Shown in pieces: positions 23,500 to 35,035 of a DNA stretch of 64,000 nucleotides (position 1 is its first letter; the number at the start of each line of letters is the position of its first letter). Under the pieces are notes generated by a model. The model saw only the letters and a program-made list of their open reading frames with translations. It did not search any database and was not told the origin of the DNA. Location of the stretch: the NCBI RefSeq assembly GCF_021018805.1, contig NW_026960611.1:1364001-1428000 (forward strand), given 5' to 3'. Source of the stretch: Prinia subflava. Lineage: Eukaryota > Chordata > Aves > Passeriformes > Cisticolidae. A program made the position numbers and the translations under genes.

Positions 23500-24567
23500 C
23501 ATTCAAATACAATCTTTCATTAGTTCTTTTAGGAAAGGAGTCTCTCTTGGAAACTTCTATGGAATTTCTCCACTAATAACATAAAAGTTGTCTTGTGGGT
23601 GTCATCTCTCACAGACAGCTGCACAGAAAACCTGCCTTTGTGAGGTCCTTCCCAATAGCAGCTTTCCCAACACTGCATATGGGCCATATCTGCTTATTAG
23701 GGGTACTGTTTAAGGATGCCTCTTCTAGTACAAAACAAAGATTCTCTTCTATTTCCAAAATCATCTTCATCTCAAAAACTAAAAATCTCTTTTTCCTTAG
23801 GAGCAAAGAGCTTCATATCACTTTTAACTAGAGCTTTACATTCCCCCCAACAGCATTCATATGTTACAAGAAAAAAAAGTCCATTATCCATAGTTTGCTG
23901 GAGATGTCCAGCCAAATTAGGCCACTCCTTCTCCTTTGTCTCAAATACTCTTTTCACTCACTCTTCACTGACTTCAAGTTTCATGCTATGTCCCTTTATA
24001 GTTTCATCACTTTGTGTTCTCACTTCAGGAAGGGCTGGTGCTCTGGGAGTTCCATCTGCTGGCGGGAAAGAGTTAAAGCTTGCCCAGGCCTGTGGTGGTC
24101 ATGTGATCTCTGCCCAGCAGCAGTTGCAAAGATCTCAAAGCCATGCCGGTAGAGGTGGCTGGTGGATGCTTTCTTTTCCACCCCTCGATCTGATCCAAGA
24201 TAGCTCAGCTCGGGGCTGCCATCAGAGTCTGCAAGCTCTTTTTTCCTTGCTGCCAGTTGCTCCCAGGCCTGGCCATGGCCTGGCCCCCTCTGCCGCAGCC
24301 TCACGCATGCAGCCAGCCTTGACAAGCCAGAGCCTCCCGTCTCCCCCGCTGGCAGCTGGGAGAGAAGAGGAGCTCGGCCAGCTGGGCCACTCCCTGCAGC
24401 AGCGGCTCCCGGAGACCTGGACGGGCCCGACCTGGCCACCCAAGGCGGAGCGGGCGTAATTCGGGCCCTGCCGCAGCCCATGATATTACCTGGTGGCTCA
24501 CTGGGAGAAAAGAGAGGCAGGGCTCGAATAAAGCCTCAGTTTTATATGGGTATTACAAAAAGTCACA
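23500..24567 (-). repeat. GC-rich repeat, possibly of the 32814-34101 LTR family
   Basis: Sequence order resembles 33040-33660 at low identity (shared landmarks: actgcata-ggg, tttaaggatgc, a CCCCCC run, aagagttaaagc/aagggttaacag). The right third is GC-rich. Open frames on both strands here reflect composition rather than genes. A TATATAAAAC-like box on the minus strand lies near 24540. Confidence 0.35.
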
Positions 24568-24905
24568 TGTTGTTACGATTTTCCGTCGGCACAGGAATAA
24601 CAACATGACTCTCCATGATGGAAAAGATGAGAGCCAACTTTATTCTTCTAAATTCTACTTTTATAGAGTAGTTGGATACAAAGAACATGATTGGTTATTC
24701 AGCGTCTACACCCTTTTGTAAACATTTCTTTTGCCAGTAAACATGTTGGAAAAAACACCACCTGTGGATGGTTTCTCACTTCCCAAGGTTTGTTTGAATT
24801 CCTCCTTTAGATTTCTCAGGCTAACATGAGAAAGTTGCTCGTCTGCCTTTCACACAGACACTGGCATAGCCTGAAGCCTAAATTCAGACCAATGTCAGGC
24901 CCACA
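24568..24905 (-). mobile_element. 3' LTR of minus-strand element P
   Basis: A 338-bp LTR on the minus strand, TGTGGGCCTGAC... to ...GTAACAACA, matching 30816-31154 at roughly 93-95 % by eye. AATAAAGTTGG (complement near 24637-24648) is the poly(A) signal. It is preceded on the minus strand by a polypurine tract. No target duplication was found between the outer flanks of the pair (gtcaca versus cagttc). Confidence 0.8.
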
Positions 24906-24918
24906 TCTCCCCCTTTTA
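24906..24918 (-). other. Polypurine tract, element P
   Basis: On the minus strand, CTAAAAGGGGGAGA directly precedes the TG start of the 3' LTR. This fixes the orientation of the element as minus. Confidence 0.8.
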
Positions 24919-25349
24919 GTCTTTGCTGAGGGCAGCGTCTGTGTCTGTGTCCTCTCCTGCAGGGCCCTTGCAAGAGAAAAAAAAAGACAAACATGACACC
25001 AGAAGTCCCTTTAGTAATCAAACAATCACTAAATAGAACTTCCATTGGGCACCGACTTAAATGGTCAGGGAAGTTCTCTGGCATTTGGTGTTGACCCTTC
25101 ACAACCATGTCCATGCACCAGCGTCAAGCCTAGCTATTTACAAATTCCAATACAGAAAAAACCCAAAACTTCATTAGCCTGCTCAAAAATGGCAGTCTAA
25201 TTTGTCAAGATTCATCACTCTAGGAATCATCCTTTCAGATAACAAGGGCTTTTCCTGCCTTTTAGCAAAAGACAGTGGTCCTTGCATCACACCTGAAACA
25301 GCAAACTGGTTTATTGTTCCAATTATTTGGACAACCTGGTTGACCCATC

Positions 25350-25375
25350 TTTTTTTTTTTTTTTTTTTTTTTTTT
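25350..25375 (+). repeat. Poly(T) tract
   Basis: A run of about 25 T. As a minus-strand A run it could mark a retroposed 3' end, but no source element was identified. Confidence 0.8.
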
Positions 25376-26722
25376 ATGCAAAAGCATGTGATCCCGATGG
25401 GGCAGAGGCCCATTGCAGGATGTGCAGGATCGGACCATCGTTCACTCAATTGGCCCATGATACCTGTAGGGTGTCACCTAGGGAAAAAAAAAGAAAAAAT
25501 AAGAATGATAAAATTAATAAAAATATCAATAAAAAGATATCTGACTCCAAAACAATCTACGTGATCCCAACGACCAGAAAGGCAAAAACCACAAAGTGAA
25601 ACTACTGTCCTTAATAACTACAAAACATGCACCGAAGGCACGTGAAATATTACCTAAAATACAACTACATCTATGTAGGAAAATTAAATGAAACAACATC
25701 TACTATAAAATTAAAACACATGAAAAAGAAAAGGTCCATTGAGCCAAGATGTTGATCCTTGGCATCACTGGATGTCTTCTTGAAGTCTGAAGCAGGGAGT
25801 GACTCGAAGAACATCGATGAAAACAGGACCATGCTGCTAACACAGGACTTTTGTTGTCTCCATAACTTCCAACCACATGGTCATCTTTGCAGTCTATGTG
25901 ACAGCCAGAAAGGCTATGCAGTCTCCCTTTTCAGTCCTCAAAGGTGCTGGGTAACACGGCTGCTGAACCTGCTAATGATAAAACACAGGCACAACTCCTC
26001 CTTAAGTTAACAAACTTGTCAGGCTCCACTGCCCTAAATTGATAACTTGTCAGCCTCCATTGTCTAAATTCAATATCCAGGTTTCATAATTATCTTTTTT
26101 TTCAGATTCATAACATAAATGTTACATTGTTGCATGTTATCTTTTTGTTAATAATTTTGATCAGCCCAGAAACTACAAAAGCTGAAGTGCTTCTTTTCCA
26201 GTGACGACCCGTAATTCCCTTCTGGGTGAGAGCCCCAGATTGACTCCAAAAATGAATTCAGCTATTATATTTAAAGGTCAAATTGCTGAGTCAAATAACT
26301 CATATGTAATTTTTGCTAAAACATCTGGGCCGACAAGCAATTCCCATTCAGCCAGAGCCCAGGCATGGCCAGTTCCCAGCTCTGACTGTACAGGAATCCC
26401 TTACACCAATTTTTAAAACAAGATTCTTAAAAATTTTATCATAAAACTAAACTAATATAATAATTGACACCTCCTAAATTTGTCAGGGTAGAAATGCTCT
26501 GAGCTCAGCAGGCTCTTGAGATGGTCTGTGACCAGGATTAGAACTGCATCCCAAACCATCAGGACAGAGGAGGCATTCTTACAAACTCAGATAATCTTGT
26601 CCGGAAACCTGAAAATATTTTAAAAATCATGAATGCAAAACTAGCATAGACAGATAGAAAACAAGGAAAAATTCTTGGGTGACACGTGTCTTACAGGCAA
26701 TTATAGACAAATAGCAAAGTAC

Positions 26723-26793
26723 AGAAGAAGAAGAAGAAGAAGAAGAAGAAGAAGAAGAAGAAGAAGAAGAAGAAGAAAAAGAAGAAGAAGAAG
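26723..26793 (+). repeat. (GAA)n microsatellite
   Basis: About 70 bp of nearly uninterrupted GAA/AAG units with one A-rich interruption near 26776. Purine-only on this strand, so it can form triplex-type structures. Confidence 0.9.
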
Positions 26794-27375
26794 CCGGCGA
26801 ACTGTGATAATAACTTTATCATATCAGTGAATTCACATTATACAATCAGTCATCAACAAACATCTTAAAAACTGAGATAACACTTAAAACTCATAACTGA
26901 TAGTTATAATATAGAATTATTAATAATACTTGTGCAAAAGGCAGCAAAGGTTGCTCGTTTGTTTTTTGTTTTTGTTTTCATTTTTTTCTGTTATGAACAG
27001 GCATTTAAAGTTCCAATTCTATTCACTGGAGACGCCTGGAGAAGAAATTTTTTGAGGGAGGGTGGGAGGGAAAACCCAAACAAAAATCAACTGTCCCTCT
27101 AAAAGGAAAAGCTTCCGCTTGGCTCAAAGGCGACAGAGCTATTTGGCCCTGCCCTGAGTGGGGCTTTGGGGCTTCAGGGGCCTCAGGGCCCCCCCTGCAT
27201 GGCTGCAGCTCTGCGGGGGAGGGGGAAATCCAAACAAATGTGGCCCCCATTTCTCTGTAAAAAAACCCCACTATACCTTAAATTTCAAGCAAAGCACCTC
27301 CCACAGCATAATAAGCTGTCTAGAAGCAGCAGACACCGCCTCATGCCCTATTCACAACACCACTCGGCACGCAGG

Positions 27376-28111
27376 TGTGAAAAATATGGGATGTTAATTC
27401 ATGTTCTTATGGGTTATGACATATTAAAATCACTGTATATATGTTATATGAGAATACAAGTTTCAGTCTGCCTTGAAAATTCGCTAAGACAAAAAGCAGG
27501 CACCACCCTGGAATTTAACATTTAGAAAGGAGACAAAGGATTTATGGGAAAACCAGGCCGTCTCCTTGGCATCAGGAGAGGACACATTAAGATAAGCTAT
27601 CAGTCTTCCCCTCCCTGGATGACAGAGTCGTCAGATCATTATCTTCAGCCATCAAAACACCCTCATCTGAGCACAGGAAGACCACCATCAGAGGACCATC
27701 ATCATCAACATCTCCGGAGATGAACTTTTACCATTCATAAACCTGGGCGTCCATTCACTCAAGGGAAACTAAAAATTCACACTTTGCAACAGAGGAGGAA
27801 ACTCTTTTCAGCAAAGCCGGAGCCGACTATGAATTCAAATGACTAGCTTGGAAACAAAAGGATTATGAGGAAATTTTTGCCAGAGGCGGAATAAAGTGTA
27901 TAAAAACTAAGCTCCGAACAAGGCCAATTCGTGAACTCAGGGGGACGGCAGTTGGCCAGATACTGCATCCCAGTTCACCGTTGACGATTCCCGGGTCAAT
28001 CATCAACGTATCTCCGCTGTGGGTGGTTTTGCCAAAATTCTGTAATTCAATCCTTTTTAATAAACAAAAAATTATAATTTTGATTGGACTACTGTATTGG
28101 CATTTATAACA
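27376..28111 (+). mobile_element. Solo LTR, L family, copy L2
   Basis: It runs from TGTGAAAAATATGGG to CATTTATAACA, same ends as L1 and L3. A TATAAAAACTAAG box lies near 27899 and AATAAAC near 28059. A 4-bp direct repeat CAGG flanks it (27372-27375 and 28112-28115). It is inserted inside element P in the opposite orientation. Confidence 0.8.
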
Positions 28112-28559
28112 CAGGGAAGGAGGGGGGGGAGTGAACCCCGCCACTCATTGCCGCGAGGAAGGGGGAAAAGGAGCGAGAAGTTCGCCCTGGCCGTTTCTAT
28201 GACAGCTTCCTGTGCAAATTCACGGGGGAAGGAAATGAAAACAGCGGCAGCTGTTGCGAAGTGTCTGCCGGCAGGGCAGAGGCTGCTGCCCCTGCTCTCA
28301 TCTCCACTGCATACGGAGGGGGAAATGGGGAAGGGGCAACTGGGCAGGCTCGGCCTGCCCCTGCCGCCAGCACGCCACTGCCTCTTTCGAGCGGAGAGCC
28401 GATGGCCCCCCTTCACCGCCCTGGGAGGAAGGGGGGGAATGAAGCGGCAAAGCTGCTCCAAACTGCCCGTCTCAGCGGCACCACGCGGGGAAGAGAAGGG
28501 ATCTGCACGTCCCCCTGGCCCGTGCGCCCGCGGGGAGGGGGGAAAACCGAGTATGGAAA

Positions 28560-29010
28560 AAGCGAGCGAGAGAGAGAGATTGCAGCCACTGCCAGCACTG
28601 GAGGGGTCTCCCCTTGTTGCCTTAAGGGCTGAAACAGAGGCTAGACAGAGTTATAAGAATAAAGAGAATATTTATTAAAGGCCTTCAAGGCCACACCCTG
28701 GCAGCACCAGAGCCACAGTAGTGGCTATGTATGCCCGGATGGCCCCAAGATGGAAGGGAAAGAGAGCTAGTCAGAAGATCTCCCCCCTTTTATAAGTTTC
28801 AGTCCATTTGCGTACAACGGTCCACTGTCCAATCAACAACTCCAAATCATGACGTTTCATCCTTCCTGCTTGCCTTCTTTCTTCCATGTTGTTTATTCTC
28901 TGGGCCTGGAGCTCAAAGAGAGTGTCCCTGAGGAGAGTGAGTTCCCTGCTAGGACCAATTTGCCCTGCCCCCATCACCCTGTGAAAAGATCCCAGCACCA
29001 CTTAATACAA
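28560..29010 (-). mobile_element. LTR-like unit nested in element P
   Basis: On the minus strand a TATAAAAGGGGGG box (complement near 28784-28797) is followed about 120 nt later by AATAAATATTC and a stretch resembling R-U5. Ends and target duplications were not resolved. The GC-rich sequence on both sides gives spurious open frames on both strands. Confidence 0.45.
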
Positions 29011-30795
29011 AGGCAAAAGCCACCCACCAAAACAAGACAGAAAAACCCAAAACCTAAGGCATCACCCTCTCCCACTGTGCCCGCGAAACCACAGGGGTGG
29101 GGAGAGAAAACAGAAAAGGGAAGGGGGGAGGGTCTTACCCCGTCCCACCGCCACTGCAGGGAGAAAGAGGGGACTGTGCACGGCAAGAGACAGAGAGAAA
29201 GAAGGCAGAGAGATTGGCTCGGTGCTGCCACGGCCTCTGCCTCACCGCACCCCCCCAACCCTGTGCAAGGAAAGAAACAAAGTTAAAACACAGAGAAACA
29301 AAGAAAGACAAGCCCTAAACTCACACAGGCAATCATAAAAAACCAGCACAGGAAAAGTTAAAAGCATAAAACACTTAAAAGGTGAACTTTTCACCCTAAA
29401 CTCAGGCAAGGATGTTAGGAACGGAAAAAAAAAAAAAAAAAACACCACCCCACAACTGACCCTCTCCTGGCTAGAGTAACACCCCCCACACCCCAGACAA
29501 TCTGAGTAGGGAGAGCTGCCCTGAAGGAAAGTTGCCTGGCAACTTTTCCCTACCTAATTGAAATGTGAAAAGAAGCTGCCCACACCTAGATAGCCCTATT
29601 GTCCTTTGTAACTACCTCATTTAGCAAGAGTAACCTCGGCTACGACCAGGACAAATGCATATGCATTTGGATATGCAGATAGGACAGGGCCGCCCCCGTG
29701 GATCCTGGGAGGTTTTTTTGGGGGAAACTGCACCCCGGGACAGGAAGCTGGATTCGTCAGAAGAGAATTGGATAGTGCCCTGGCTGAGCGGGGGGTGGAT
29801 GCATCCCCTGGCCTGGTTTGAAGATTGGCCATGACCTTGAGGAGCCTGAATGGAATGGGAACTGGCCAGCTGAGCTGACTGAGATAGAGAATGGGAAACT
29901 CTTGAAACTTTTCCCTGAGGGCAAAGAGCTGACTGCCACTGCTCTGCCTTCTGATGGTTGACCAGAGAGAGTTGCCAGCTGTTTCTATGGGAACAAGGAC
30001 TCAGCATCCACTGGGACAGCACCTGCTCCTTCAGCAGCGTGGAAGACTCCGATTGGACTCTGCAATCCTGCTGATGACTTTAATTATGAGCTGATCACTT
30101 TAATAAAGAGCTGAATATTAATAAAGGCATATGCCCTGTTCTTTTCAAGGATATAGAGGGGATTAAAAGTTTCGATCCCGGTCCCCACCAACCACAGGCC
30201 AGGTGTTGGGCCATGCAGAGGAAGAAAGAATCTTTGTGTCACACTCAGGGTCAGGGAATCCGACCAGCTGTATCTGGGACGGGCTGGCATCTTTCAAAGT
30301 CACAGTACAGACTAGTCGCAGAGGCAGATAAAGCAAGAACCACTTCACAGCCATCCATGATACAAAGAAAGGAGAAGAAAAAGCCAAGGAAGAGCCGTTT
30401 CTGCTGGCCAGGAGAGGTGGCTTGCAGACGCTTGCTTTGATCTAGCCCAGATAGAAGCGGGAGAGGTTGGGCAGGCGAGAGAAGCTGTCGACAGCGAAGA
30501 ATTCCAGCTGCTCTTGTCAGGAAAGGCACAAGCTGTCCTCTCTCAGGAGAGACTGGTTCCCCAGGTTTTCTGGAACCTCTGCCTGGCTGTCTGTTCTGGA
30601 AATCAAAGTCCAGCTTTGCCAGGTGTCGTTCGACCTACTGTGTTTTGGCAGGATTGATCTTTTTCCATGGTCAGCAAGACCAGCCTTCTTTAGAAAAGCA
30701 TGGAGATATTTCGCTTACCTCTCTGAGGAAGCAGGAGCAGGTAGCAGTTTTCAAGCTGTGCTGCATAAATCAGTCCCAGCTGTGCTGACCTTCCT

Positions 30796-30813
30796 CGAAA
30801 CGTCAGGTCACCA
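30796..30813 (-). other. Primer binding site candidate, element P
   Basis: Two bases after the 5' LTR, the minus strand begins TGGTGACC, the same first eight bases as the tRNA-Trp site used by avian leukosis-type viruses. The following bases (TGACGTTTCG) diverge. Assignment to tRNA-Trp is tentative. Confidence 0.45.
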
Positions 30814-30815
30814 GA

Positions 30816-31154
30816 TGTTGTTATTGATTTTCGGACGGCACAGGAATAACAACATGACTCTCTATGACGGTAAAGATGAGAGCCAACTTTATTCTTCTAA
30901 ATTCTACTTTTGTAGAGTAGTTTGGTTCAAAGAACATGACTGGTTATTCAGCGTCTACATCCTTTTGTAAACATTTCTTTTGCCAGTAAACATGTTGGAA
31001 AAAAAAACACTTGCAGATGGTTTCTCACTTCCCAAGGTCTGTTTGAATTCTTCCTTAAGATTTCTCAGGCTAACATGAGAAAGTTGCTCGTCTGCCTTTC
31101 ACACAGACACTGGCATAGCCTGAAGCCTAAGTTCAGACCAATGTCAGCCCCACA
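30816..31154 (-). mobile_element. 5' LTR of minus-strand element P
   Basis: A 339-bp LTR paired with 24568-24905 in the same orientation. On the minus strand it starts TGTGGGGCTGAC and ends AACAACA, followed by a two-base spacer and the candidate primer site. The pair is 6.6 kb apart, a normal proviral length. Confidence 0.8.
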
Positions 31155-32813
31155 CAGTTCATCTGGCCTGTTTTGGATGTCTTCCTGGGAATGGAGGGAT
31201 TGAGAAATATTTCTCTGTATTGACTAACATAGTGCAGTGCCAGGTGTGTGTATTGTAGAGGTTTGCACTAGGTCAGGTAAATACTGCATTTGAAGGGCCT
31301 CATAAACCTCTTGAGTTTTGTCTTTAGCCTTGAGCAAAGCCAAGGTTTCTCAAGTTTTTCCTATAGATTTCTTTACTTGTTAGTGAAAAGGTTAATTATT
31401 CAATGCATTCCCAACATTAGTGATGTTGTTCAGGAGCAGTGTCTCTGAGTTGATGAAGCACTAGATGAGGTTTTTGTTCCCAGATCTCTCCCTGGCTCAC
31501 TGGGGACCTCTGTCTTCCAATGTTTGCCTTTTGCAAAGAAAGAACTAAAAAATCATACCCACCTCTATTGAGACTAACTTGAGTGCAAAAATTGATATTA
31601 GATTTTTTGTTATTTTTTGAAGCAGACTTCTCCAGTATTTTTATGTTTAAATTTTGAATTTTATTAGATTTATTTGGGGCCTTTTTGCTTGTCAGCATAG
31701 CAGGGAAGTAAATACATTAATTGTCTTTTTTTCTCTCTCTGGTGTAGTGTTTGTGTTTTCCATTATCTTCATCATCCTTCTTTGGGATGCCCCAGACATC
31801 AGAATGAGCAGAGATCAGCAGGAGGCTGGCATGAAGTTTGGGTAGAAAATGTGAATTTGGCTGATTCCTGTCAGCACAGACCTCTCACAGTGAGCTCAAT
31901 CATTTAAACCTACAGCAATTTATTGAGGGAAAAAAAGTTCTGTCTTTTCCCCATTATCATCAAGGTTCCCAAGGAGCAGGGGAGTAGAGAGAAAATCTTT
32001 CTCCATGCATGTTTTACATCACTTTTGAGAAGTAAAGGCTTTCATATGGTGCCCTTGTACAATTCCACTGGACACTGTGTAGTTGTTTTCCAGAGACATA
32101 TGGAAATTTTCATGGACTTTGGGAGTCCCCTTGTATAATTAAGACCATTTAAAACTGTCTCGCTCAGCAGAAAACACAGGGAAGGTTGCAAAATTTTTTT
32201 CTCCTGCCTGCATTAGAGAAGAAGGATGAGGTGCAATGTCTGGATCCTCAGATGACAATGGAATGATTCTCCATTAAAAATTACAGTTTCATCAAAATCA
32301 AGATACTTCACAGAAATGAAGTTTTGAAGACAAAAATTTTCTAACAAATTGTTCAGATATTCATTTTACTTAAATCAAGCAGCTGGTTTTCTAAGAGAAG
32401 CATAAGTTTTGATAAGGTGAGCCACTTAATTTTTGTCATTACAAATAATTTAATTTGGAAAGTAATGCTAGCATTTATTTTAGCAGCACATTATATTTCA
32501 TGGATTGTATTGAATATTTGAATATGAGTTCAAATCTAAGATAACCAAGGCTGGAAACCAAATCCTGAATATTCCTGGGTTATATTTACTATTGTAGAGG
32601 GCAGTAGGTTCTTTGAGTGATTTATGGGTAGGAAAAGAAGGATGGATCAAAGAAGGAAAGGAAGAATGGAACAAGGAAGTACTTTTACCCTGAGGCTGAA
32701 GAATTGATGCCCAGGAGTAACAGACTCACCAAGACCTGTCATGGATTAGCACTGCCCAGATGTTAATGCACCCATGAATATATGTTTTTTCTCTAACAAC
32801 TACTGTGGGATGT
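31155..32813. other. No gene seen
   Basis: AT-rich unique-looking DNA. No recognised repeat, domain or RNA gene. Confidence 0.5.
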
Positions 32814-34101
32814 GATCAGGAACAGAGCAGAGCAGGCTTAAACCTTAAAAAAACAGAAAACCAAAACTTTATTACATTACATAAGAACAGAGATAGAAAA
32901 CTCTAAACACACAGAGACAGAAATAAAAACTTCTCAGAACATTTCTTCTCCTCCCCCAGTTTCTACACTTTACACATTACCCTCTATAGACCAAACCTTT
33001 GGGTTTTAAATCAAACAATCACCACTCAAAAAAAAAACGATCTTCAGTTCAGCAAGGTAGAGAGGAGTCTCTCCTGCACCACAAACTGCTCCTCAGGAAA
33101 CGCAGGTCCACTCTTTGTGTGTTTCCATGTCACCCGCGTCACCGCCCGGAGAAGTCTGCCAGGGGACACCTTCTCTTTCCTGTGTCCAGTGCTCTCACCA
33201 CTGTCCATAGGCCACAACTGCATACAGGGCTCTTTTAAGGATGCTTTCATGCCAAGCTCTCCCCATCTTTCCCCTGGGGCCGAGGGTTCTAAGAGCAGGT
33301 CTCCCCTGAGGGCAGAGGGTGCCACCACACCCTCCCCCTCTCTTCTCTGTTCACTCCACTCTTAAAGTGCCAGTCACTGTAGCAAAAGCAGAGGCAGCTG
33401 CACCCCCCAAATGCAGTTTACGTTCAAAGGAGACTCAAGTTCAGTCTATGGCTAACATTATGCAAGAAAAGTCCAGCTCAAAAGCCACTCCTCTTCAATC
33501 TCTGCCCATCTGGGTTTTTTCATCTTCCTTTATCATCTCGGTCCCAGGCTGTTTCTCTCTCTCTTCTGAAACCAGTAGTCATGAGAATCAATGTCTGGGA
33601 AAAGTTTCCTTCTGCCAAGAAAGGGTTAACAGTTTCTGGCTCCCGGCAGGGCTGCAGGCTCAGGCACTCCCAGGCTGGGCAACTCCCACGTGGCTGGGCA
33701 CCTTCTCCCGGAGGGGAGGTGGGGACACATGGAAGGAACCTCCACAGTTTTCCACCCCTCCATCCTGGATGGGGCCAGCTCAGCTCCAGTCCTGTTCACT
33801 CTCTTCCCCGCCTCAGGGCCCCAGCTTACTTCAGTTTGGCGTGGTTCTCCTCAGCCCGGCCACGTGGCTCCCCTCCCCCACTCAGCCTAAAGCTGAGCAG
33901 GGGAGAGGAGATGTTTCCCTGCTGAAACCAGAACCCAAAAGAGGCTGAACCCCCCTGGAGTCCTTGCTTTTAACCCCTTGTGTCCTCAGAGGCGTGTCCA
34001 AACCTCCGAGTGACCAATCCAAGTGCCAGCACAAAACCTGATCACTGATTGGCCTGCCCACATCCCCCTGGAAAAATTCACCTCCCCCCCCAACCACGAC
34101 A
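32814..34101 (-). mobile_element. GC-rich long LTR-like repeat
   Basis: On the minus strand it begins TGTCGTGGTTGGGG and ends ATCCCACA. A TTAAAAG box lies near 33972 and AATAAAG near 32870, so an R region of about 1 kb would be implied. That is unusually long. No retroviral gene or matching target duplication was found (flanks aactac and gaccat). The long open frames inside, on either strand, look compositional. Partial resemblance to 23500-24480. Confidence 0.45.
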
Positions 34102-34250
34102 GACCATAAACAGATTGTGGCAAATTCAGAAACTGAATTTAGAGCCCCAGACTATCTCTACTGATGAGACCATCTAGGGAAAAGAGATTTGGTACTTTTC
34201 TATTTTTCACTTAAAAATTGCATTGGTGAATGGAAATATCTAAGAAATTT

Positions 34251-35029
34251 TCTTGGAGTCCAGGGTGTCCCTCTGGCCGCCTTGGAGGGTTTGGAGACTG
34301 TACAGGAGGGTTTGGAGACTGGACAGGGGGGTCTGGGATCTGTACAAGGAGGTCAGTTAGACCCACACAGAGCCCAGGAGGACACTGACTCTGATTCCTG
34401 TCCATGGGAGTGAACACTCACATGCAGGAAGAATCACAAACCCTAAGAATTTAAAATAAGTAGTAGCTGGTTTATTATAGAATATAAATATAGAAATTAG
34501 GATTCTTAGTATATGGGGCTGAAGAGACAAGATGGAGGAATTGGGGAGTGGCCCCAGTGCTCCTTGTTCTTGCTCTCATCCCCCATCTTTTCCTGAGTTG
34601 GATTTTAGAGATTGATTTGGAGTAGAACTGACATGTTAGCATAGGTAGTAGGTATTGGTAAAATTTTGTAAATAAAAAATACGTCTTGGACAGTGGTTGG
34701 GTCAAGGGTACCATACATAAGGTGCGGGGCTCTCTGATCCGCCCAGTCCAGCCGCGTGTCTTGCTTTGCTGGGGACGCCTTGCAAAGCTGGACAAGAACT
34801 GATAGATAATTAAGAATAAACAGCCTTGATAACACAGACTGCTGGACTCAACTTGTCATCTCTGGCTTCGGTGTGAAACACCTAGGGCGAAGAGAAGACT
34901 GAAAACCTTATTACCTCGGGGAACAGCAACCCCGAGGAAACTCCCAGGGAACAGCAACCCTGGGGGAAACCTTATTACCTTGGGGAACAGCAACGCCAAG
35001 GAGAATCTCAGGGAATCATAACCCTGAGA
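34251..35029 (+). mobile_element. Solo LTR, A family, copy B
   Basis: A 779-bp solo LTR, same length as the provirus A LTR. It is flanked by a perfect 6-bp duplication AAATTT (34245-34250 and 35030-35035). It starts TCTTGGAG, so the canonical TG has become TC. U3 keeps an open Env-tail frame (ending at TGA near 34413) with three heptapeptide-coding units. A TATA-like tacataagg, an AATAAAC signal and the U5 stem-loop array are all present. It arose by LTR-LTR recombination of a former provirus. Confidence 0.9.
34914..35029 (+). repeat. Tandem stem-loop array in U5, copy B (cleanest copy)
   Basis: Four stem-loops in 116 nt, all with 8-nt loops. Stems are CCTCGGGG/CCCCGAGG (34914-34937), CCCAGGG/CCCTGGG (34943-34964), CCTTGGGG/CGCCAAGG with one mismatch (34978-35001) and TCTCAGGG/CCCTGAGA (35006-35029). 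Loops are AACAGCAA in the first three and AATCATAA in the last. The last stem closes on the final base of the LTR. Confidence 0.85.
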
Positions 35030-35035
35030 AAATTT

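Larger units (their letters stand above)
24919..30795 (-). mobile_element. Internal region of element P, no recognisable gag, pol or env
   Basis: Nearly 6 kb between the P LTRs. I find no protease, RT, RNase H or integrase motif on the minus strand. Nested inside are an L-family LTR (27376-28111), another minus LTR-like unit (28560-29010), a T26 run, a GAA tract and GC-rich stretches. Short minus-strand frames near 29621-30530 are Ser/Gln/Pro-rich but not gag-like in any way I can support. It may be a non-autonomous element, or its genes may have been lost and replaced by insertions. Confidence 0.5.

Noticed and set aside
23716..24481. A 247-codon plus frame and several minus frames
   Set aside because: Composition-driven, no domain, overlapping on both strands, and the region resembles a GC-rich repeat at 33040-33660.
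26723..26793. GAA tract considered as a CRISPR-like or coding repeat
   Set aside because: A simple trinucleotide microsatellite without spacers.
28097..28678. A 193-codon plus frame
   Set aside because: It overlaps the end of LTR L2 and a GC-rich stretch with equal open frames on the other strand.
29242..29448. Phe-rich minus frame near an A18 run
   Set aside because: Produced by the homopolymer; no domain.
30816..31154. A target-site duplication for element P
   Set aside because: The flanking hexamers gtcaca and cagttc do not match under any end placement I tried.
33319..33948. A 209-codon Ser/Pro-rich plus frame
   Set aside because: It lies antisense in an LTR-like repeat and has no recognisable domain.
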